From Endomychus coccineus (Eukaryota; Arthropoda; Insecta; Coleoptera; Endomychidae), in NCBI GenBank assembly GCA_958510875.1, contig OY294067.1, forward strand, positions 256,247,736 through 256,311,735: 64,000 bases of DNA, written 5' to 3'. This document shows positions 57,291 to 64,000 of the stretch, piece by piece. Each line of letters begins with the position of its first letter. Position 1 is the stretch's first letter. Below the pieces are notes generated by a model. It was not told the DNA's origin. It saw nothing but the letters and a program-made list of their open reading frames with translations, and searched no databases. The position numbers and the translations under genes were made by a program.

Positions 57291-59277
57291 CTAGATCTCG
57301 AGATACGGCATCCGCATTTTTTTTTTGACTGGAGGTTAACCCCTTCCAAGTTGCGGTTACTTGAAAAGCATGCCATTCTTATACACTTCCACCATGTGCC
57401 ATCATTTTTTATCGTGTCCGTTTATCAGGCCGACCAGTTAAAATTTAACCAAAAATGGACTGCAAGTTAACCCCTCCAAACCTGGTGGAAAATGTTCATT
57501 GGTGTTGGCAATTGTTAACATACCCAGGTATTAATTTCTGCACGCACTTCTATGTGTGAATCGTTTAAATCGATGGTGAAGAGTCCCCATAATGTTTAAT
57601 CAAGACGCGAAATTTACTCTTTTCCTCGTTTACAAAAATCTTCAAGGTTGTTTGCTTTCGATGGGTACCAAAACTGAATGACATATCAGTCTGAAAATGT
57701 TAATGCGTTCTAGCTAAAGATGGTACATCACAAATGTCACATGGGATTTTCGATTGTGGCTCCGGATGTTTAATTTTTCCCCTTGCCCTCGTTAACGATT
57801 GATTTGCATCAAATTAAAAATGAAGGAATTTCGATGGAGGCAAGCTAATAGAAAAATGAGACTTCATGAAGGAAAATGGTTCCATATGAAAAAAATAGAC
57901 TATTTAGCATTTCCTGTAAGCGATTTTCAAATAACTCAGACCTACCACTACGAAATGACAGGCGCTATTGAATAAGAAACCTTTCAGATTCAACAATGAA
58001 TTATGTTGGGCTCTGTTATTTTTAACATAATATATCGATAACGGTTGGAGGTTGGAGCTAGGTGTAAAACACCTAGAATTATCGCAGAATTCGAAAATAT
58101 AATAATATACAGCTCTATTTGAAAGAAGCAAATTGATTTTCACCTCCGGTATATCCGGATGTGCCAGATTCTTGAAAATATTGTCATCGATTCTAATAGA
58201 TAACCCAAAAATATCGATAGCGCGCTAAATAAGAGATTCGTTTTAGTAGCATCCCCGAAATGCTGCCCTAAGCTCGAGGTCTTCATTTAAACCATTTCCA
58301 GGGATTCCTTTGAAATGATAATTTCAAACTATGAGATTTCGGACAAATACCAAAGGTTTTCGGCACAAGATATATGTTTGGTAAATTAATTCAATCATGA
58401 TGTCATGAGAAACATATAAGCATTCCAAGACAATATCATTCTTTTCGATTAAGATGAAAGAATTTTTCTCTACAGCTTTACTAAGGTTTTTAGAATCTCA
58501 CACGAAATGCAATTAACGTGAGGAGACTCAAGGCTAGCTGCGAGTGTAATAAATTGTAAGGACATTATTGAAGCATTAATAGTGAGCTACTGGTTTCATG
58601 CTAATTATTGTATTTACTGCAACTATCATAATTATTATTAAGATACAATATCAGCTACTGATTCAGATCACCTATACAGATATATTGCAAAACGTTAGAG
58701 GATAATAAAGATAAACCTGCACGCACTATAATCATATTTACAATTAATATCAATAAATAAGATAACGCCATTAACCCATTTACCTATAAATATATAATAT
58801 ATATCATGAGCTAATAAAAATCCGTCTATTATTAAACAAATCAGAAATATTACCAAATTTACTTAACATTCACCAAAACTAACAAATTGCATAGTCCTTG
58901 ACACGGATGCTTGTGAGACCAGTTAGTGTTTTGTTCGCGAGTTTCTTCGATGAAAATAGATTTCAATGTTTAGGAAAACAGTTGTAAAGCAACGCAACAT
59001 TATACTCTGTACTTAATTATAGGAGTTTTAATTGCGTGATTATTTTATAATTAGAAATTACTCATCGGCTTGATGGTTAAGATCTTAGATGTGCTAATTT
59101 CGTAATTTCACCACCATCCGTTGTAAATGGGTGAAATTGATTCATCTGATGATTTAACTTCAGCCGACAGTGAGGACGAAAGAGTTTGAAGAAGGATATA
59201 ATAGAATTATATCGAAGGATACATTGAGGAGATCTATTCATAATTATAATTATAATTATATATATATTTTATATATA
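57291..59277. other. No gene supported
   Basis: No coding region that I can defend. AT-rich with simple taattataat runs near 59240. The part 57560-57790 may be further transposon debris, but no motif is clear. Confidence 0.3.
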
Positions 59278-60265
59278 TACAGGTTCGTCAGTGAAGCGGG
59301 AAATTCAAAACTACTGTATCTACATAAGTTTTTATTTCAACATTAATGTTTTTACAGTTTTCTGTTGAGTTAGACTTGCCATTTTAGTTTTTAAAAACAA
59401 TACTTGACAGGTTGGCCCCATTAGGATCTACGCATTCTTGTAGTTTTATTTGAAAATTTTCCATTACCCGCCGTAACATTTCCGGTGTATACGTGCAACT
59501 TCTTGAATTTTTCGTTTTAGTTCCGCTGACGTTTGCGATCTCTCAACCTACACCTTGTGCTCTGGAGCCAACCTCAAAGGAAAAATTCGCATGCGGACAA
59601 ATCAGGCGATCTAGCCGGTCAAGCAATGTCTCAATTTTTGGATATGATATGATAAGGGAAGAGTTTCCTCAAAGCAGTAATAGACATACGAGCAGTATGT
59701 AATCTCTGGAAATGGAACCAGTTCTTGCCCCAAAAATGTGACCATGTTTGTGTAACGAACTGCAGTAACGGTTGTAACATTTCCTAATCGTCTTCCATAA
59801 AGAATGGCCCAATAATGCCAGATGATGAAAGAGCACACCACACTGTCACCTAAGGACCATGTAAGGATTTCTCATGTAACTGAAGCGGGTTTTCAGCGCT
59901 ACATCGGCTATTCTGTTTATTTACATAGCCATCAAGATGAAAATAGGCTTCATACTCCCTATCTAAACGCTAAAACATTTCTTGAAAAAAATTTATGCGA
60001 GTAACCAAATCAGCTTCTTTTAATTCTTGGACAACTTGAATTTTATAGGGGTGAAAATTTAAGTCCTCATGTAAGATTCGACGTATCGACGGTTCACTGA
60101 TATTCAATGCTAATGCATGTTTAATCTCAGAACGTTTTGGACTACGTATTATGGCAGTTCGAACTCTTCAATATTTTCTGGCATTCTAACTTTTTGCTGC
60201 TCCTTTATGTTTTAAATTCAAAGTAGATCCAGTTTCTTCAAACTTTTGTACCCAGCAATTGATTT
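59278..60265 (-). pseudogene. DDxD transposase remnant, cut at its 5' end
   Basis: Minus-strand reading from 60265: INCWVQKFEETGSTLNLKHK, then RVRTAIIRSPKRSEIKHALA, NISEPSIRRILHEDLNFHPY and IQVVQELKEADLVTRINFFQ. Next come YFHLDGYVNKQN, TVWCALSSSGIIGPFF, and WPARSPDLSACEFFL (the last catalytic position reads Glu). The left end near 59278 may be the element terminus (acaggttcgtcagtgaagcg). It stops abruptly at 60265 where an R4-like retrotransposon starts. Several stops; inactive. Confidence 0.78.
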
Positions 60266-61880
60266 TGTTAATAAACGGTACCCACCCATGACGCGGAACG
60301 TTGAACTGATTGCGAAAGAACCTTTTCACAGTGGTCCGAACGATCGGAGGCATCAGCTCACCCATTTATTTTACATGGATGATCTGAAACTGCATGCATC
60401 TGAGGAGAAAAATCTGCATCAGGCACTCAAAGTGGTTCAGAAATATACACGATCCCTAGGCATGGAGTTGGAATTCGAAAAGTGCGCTGTATTTTATTTG
60501 AGGAGAGCACGATCTCCGGAGGTCCACGAGAATATGCAGCTTGCCGGCGGAAGCATCTTAAACCTTGATGCTGGAGCGACCTATAGATATCTGGGAATTA
60601 AGCTGAGCGTCCTAATTATGACGCTCCCCAGGTAAAGGTGGCTCTTCGCGGAATGTACAGAAATCTTGTTCGAAAGATTTGGTCGTCTGAACTTTCGAGT
60701 GAGAACAAGGTGTCTGCAAAAAATATGCTTGCCGTTCCAATCCTGCTTTACTCTTTTGGAGTGGTGAAATGCACGGTCGATGAGCTGCATAGAGTGGACA
60801 ACGACACCCGGAAAATGATGCATATCCATCACAGTTTGCTTTCTAGATCGTCTGTTTCCCGCATTTATCTCCCACGTCACCAGGTAGGTAGGGGACTCCT
60901 CAGTCTGGAGGATCTGCATCGAAGTGTGGTTCTGAGTATAAATTGTAAAGTTCTCAGGAGTTCGGATCCTCTCCTGTGCCTTATTAAAAGTCACGAATTG
61001 GTCGGGGTGGGAGCATTTATCGTTAAGCAGCACAAAAAGCTGCGGAAGAACTTGGTCTCGAATTTCACATCAGTCGAGAATGCGAACTAGAGGGCGTCCT
61101 CGAGTTGCAGCCTTCTCTTCTGAAAGCCCAGAGAAATGCCGCGGCGCAAGATCTTATGCTCAGGCGATATGTTGACAAGTCGATACACGGTATTTTCTAC
61201 AGATACATCGAAACGCTAGGCTTGTCAAGTAGGCTACCTAAGGTCAGCCGGGCTTACATCCGACTCCGAGGAATTTCCCGTAGCTTGCCAAGATGGCGTA
61301 ATCAACATATTTGTCTATCGCCGCAACGTGAAGAGTGTGCAGGTTCCTGATGGCGGGGTGCTGTATTACCATCTGAGGCACTCCTACGGAATAGACCAAG
61401 AGCCGGTGCTGACTTACATGCCAGGAGATATAGAGTCAGTTGTCGGAAACGAAAAATGTCAGATCTACTTGAAGTATCAGTATAGCAGACCATCAGGTCC
61501 ATACAAGCAAATAGGTCTGACGTTGTCCTCCTCGATAAACAACCAAAGACTATCTAAGTCATCGAATTCTCTGCTCCGGCACAGAAGAATATAGTCTTGA
61601 AAGAGGAGTGAAAATGAACAAAGTATCAAGATCTCCTGTTCGCGCTCCGCACGCTATACCCAGGCCCAGGCCACAAGGTCGTATTAGAGGTTCTAATTAT
61701 CGGTGTTTTAGGTGGAATTCGGTTTTTGCTGCTTAAAGATCATTCCGGCCTGTAAGAACTCGGCGCAGATCTTGATAGACCGGATGCAGAAAGCAGACAT
61801 TCTGGGTTCAATAAGACTACTAGGGCATACGATTTGGGAACCTGAAGCCACTTACCGACCGGTGGCGAGGAGTAACTTCA
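60256..61880 (+). pseudogene. R2/R4-type non-LTR retrotransposon, 5' truncated
   Basis: Begins in the RT palm with LTHLFYMDDLKLHASEEKN (catalytic MDD), then SLGMELEFEKCAVFYLRRA and YRYLGI. Next frame from 60638: VPILLYSFGVVKCTVDELHR, then RSSVSRIYLPRHQVGRGLLS, the thumb/linker typical of this group. The C-terminus has a restriction-like endonuclease: RSDVVLLDKQPKTI, VIEFSAPAQKNIVLKEE and KYQDLLFALRTLYP, interrupted by three stops. The PD-(D/E)xK-style acidic pattern plus the F/YMDD wording suits R4/Dong elements, which use this nuclease instead of an APE domain. Frame breaks at 60635, 61090 and later make it dead. Confidence 0.75.
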
Positions 61881-63195
61881 GTTAATGGATTAGGTTGTCT
61901 GGCGCGATTGCTGCGATGTCGAACACGCAGCATCTTCGTTAAGAGCTTCAGGGTATGTTTGGGAGCTGAACTCCAAACATGTGAACAGTAACCCAGGACA
62001 TGTAGAATTTGTGCTTTCTAGATTATGAGGACGTAAAGTAGCACTTGGCACGGAATAATAAACCTTTTGTGAAGCGGGTTCGCAATGGACATCACATGAT
62101 CGTCCCATGAGAGGATGCTGGTGGTGCTGTGTTGCTGATACCGAGTATGGATATGGATGACTTTATAGGAATGTTGTAGCTGATATCATCATATTAATGA
62201 TTGTGGTATTCGCCTTCCTGGAGAAAATACAAACTTTTGTTTTGTTTTGGTTGCATTAAACTAGCAGCTTATCAAATCCCTATTTCAAAATCGTTGCCAG
62301 TTCGTCATTAATTGCGTCAACCTGCCTCTTTTTTGATCCTCTGGCTTCATTGGATGATATAGGGGCCTTGAGATGAGAAAGCGGTATGGATACTTCCAAC
62401 AGATTGTTGATTTGGAGCAGAAACTAATTATGTCAAGACAGGTCCCTGTGGAAGACCAGTGTCTTTTTTATTGGGAGGTGGTTGAAACCCCTTAAGGCCA
62501 CCTTATGGTTCTGTAACATCCCATAAGGTAGTGTGTGAGTCCCTGAGTCCGAGTTTAATCACCTCAGATATATCCACTAAACACTCCACCTCGTGTGGTA
62601 AGCTCGATCCTGCAACCAGGGCAGTCTCGATGACAATCAGGCTTGACGGCCCATTGTATCTTACCTCACCACTTTCTCGAGCCATCGGAAAAATTCCGCA
62701 GTCGCTGGATTCGAACCCGCGACCGGCAGCCACAGTGATTAGAAGATCGATGCTTCTACCACTGAGTTACCTTGCCCCCTTTTTTTTAAGGCCCCGGAGG
62801 GACCAGTGTTAATAGTCACTGTATCGGAGGAGACTCTATCAACTAGATAGTGAACGATATATTTGAGGCGGCAAACCATAGACGGACGATTCCCAAAAAA
62901 GCGTTGGTGCCGGACTCTGTAAAATGCTTAGAAGATATCCAATGCTGAAGCTAAAGATTCCACATATTTTCCAATAGATGTCCGCCGTACACGTGTTACG
63001 TAGACGAGCAGCTCGCCTGTTGGTCTCTGCTAACAAAATCCATATTCCCGGTCTATGAATTTCTAGGTTTTGGATGAGCTCAATGTTGATTGCTTTATCC
63101 ATTACTTTAGAGATCTATAGTTATTAGGAAGGATCTGCTTTCCTTTTTTTGAATTGGTTGGAATTTCGCCCAGCTGGAAGGAACATACCCAGAAG
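61855..63195 (-). pseudogene. Jockey-like non-LTR reverse transcriptase, split by a SINE
   Basis: Minus strand, right to left: FQLGEIPTNSKKGKQILPNN (63180), REYGF, LALVLDIF-AFYRVRHQRFF (motif A) and VSSDTVTINTG (62810). After the inserted SINE it resumes GLPQGPVLT (motif B start, 62455), then a broken part, NDELATILK, KTKVCIFSRKANTT, SILSWDDHVMSIANPL and LGYCSHVWSSAPKHTLKLL near 61930. These match RT palm to thumb of Jockey-like elements. Motif C YADD is unreadable. Numerous frame breaks. Confidence 0.75.
62463..62800 (-). mobile_element. tRNA-derived SINE, 338 bp, with 9 bp target duplications
   Basis: Inserted between direct repeats gaccagtgt (62454-62462 and 62801-62809), exactly between the NTG and LPQG codons of a reverse transcriptase. 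On the minus strand it begins near cctccggggcctta and continues with a tRNA-like head (about 62780-62699) carrying an A-box aactcagtggtaga and a B-box ggttcgaatcc. A ~200 bp body follows. The head is presumably a Pol III promoter; the partner LINE is unknown. Confidence 0.85.
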
Positions 63196-64000
63196 TAGAT
63201 AATATAGACTATAACTATATATGCGAAATTCCGTCTTGTATACATACATGCAATCATGTATGTAATAATATTCATAATTCATTACGTGAGAAAAATTGAT
63301 GTAAAATAGTTAATGACACCAAAATCATTTTTTCATTTCGATCACGTAATACGTGCTTCACGTTATTGTTTTGGAAATCATTTCAGCTGCTAGAGTTTGA
63401 TTAATTCGATAAATAAATTTCAATATGTTAACTTATTCATTTTGGCATAACGTTGAGAGTACCAATTAAGATATTATGTCTATGGTGTATAACATTTTGT
63501 AGTAGTTTCTAATGCCATAGTCGTGTTTGAATTGGCTGTTAAGTAAATGATGAAGCTAAGAATGCTTCATTAGGTTCTATATATCAACATAAAACAAATT
63601 CATTTTGTAATATAAGTAAACTTATTCGAATTTAATAATATTCAAACTTCACATATTGAAACCACTTATTTAGATTCTGGAGCACAAAATTATAATCAAA
63701 GTCAGTACATAAGAGAATCAATTGATCTATTAACCTTAGTGAATACTTTTCCTATTAAAATGTAATAGGTTTATGAATCTTTGTGATAATTCGTTTTGAC
63801 CATAACGTCTAGGACGCCTAGAACGAAAATAATATTGGGTTTCATTAAGTCATAAAATTTATTCTGAAACAAGAACTTTTTCGAATATCTTTTAATATGA
63901 CTTGAATATCTGAAGATATGAGTATTACATATATGAAAGAAATCCATTTATTACCACACATTAGTTTTCAAAACATGTTCAGGTTCAGAAGGAACATCGA
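63196..64000. other. No gene supported
   Basis: AT-rich end of the window; no coding region or related repeat recognised. Confidence 0.4.

Noticed and set aside
59140..59190. CTGATGA followed by GAAAG, hammerhead-like
   Set aside because: No stem II or stem I can be formed.

Overview
The window looks like insect nuclear DNA. It is strongly AT-rich, genes are sparse, the one host gene seen has a GT splice donor, and the rest is a dense, decayed population of metazoan transposons. The mix of IS630/Tc1/mariner-type, hAT, Crypton-like, Penelope-like and several non-LTR elements suits an arthropod. A beetle is my guess from the ftz-f1 exon and element types, not something the sequence proves.

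The only recognisable host gene is ftz-f1 (NR5A nuclear receptor) on the minus strand. Its first coding exon (16522-17104) carries the N-terminal domain and both zinc fingers and ends in a phase-1 donor. No later exon was found to the left, so 1-16521 is probably one very long, transposon-filled intron. The less AT-rich stretch 17105-17930 is the likely 5' UTR/promoter side.

Region by region: (1) 4.6-13.8 kb holds a DD41D-type transposon, a Penelope-type terminal repeat with a hammerhead ribozyme, a foldback element, an inverted pair of tRNA-like sequences, a long-TIR element with a SWIM zinc-finger fragment, and a 2.3 kb transposon with ~590 bp TIRs ending in a (TA)n tract. (2) 18.1-24.0 kb is one transposon whose terminal sequence has expanded into a ~4.1 kb array of almost identical 186 bp units, about 1.3 kb upstream of the ftz-f1 start. 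(3) 24-34 kb is a nested patchwork: a MITE, a transposon split by a Penelope-like fragment, a foldback element, a hAT element with perfect 8 bp target duplications, and a Penelope-like copy with hammerhead motifs in opposite orientation at its two ends. (4) 35-42 kb holds three further Penelope-like copies (one nearly full length with RT and GIY-YIG) and a third foldback element. (5) 43.3-48.9 kb is a hAT gene interrupted twice, by a Crypton-like tyrosine-recombinase element and by an RNase H-containing non-LTR element with 12 bp target duplications. (6) 49.9-63.2 kb contains I-like, R4-like and Jockey-like non-LTR fragments, a MADF-domain fragment, mariner remnants, MITE/foldback elements and a tRNA-derived SINE inserted into a reverse transcriptase with 9 bp target duplications.

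The most interesting material is the set of hammerhead-type ribozyme motifs tied to Penelope-like elements, the transposon-end-derived satellite next to ftz-f1, the modular foldback family with exchangeable ends and cores, and the hAT/Crypton/LINE nest. Most reading frames are broken, so the mobile elements are largely relics; the Crypton-like recombinase and one or two hammerhead copies look best preserved.
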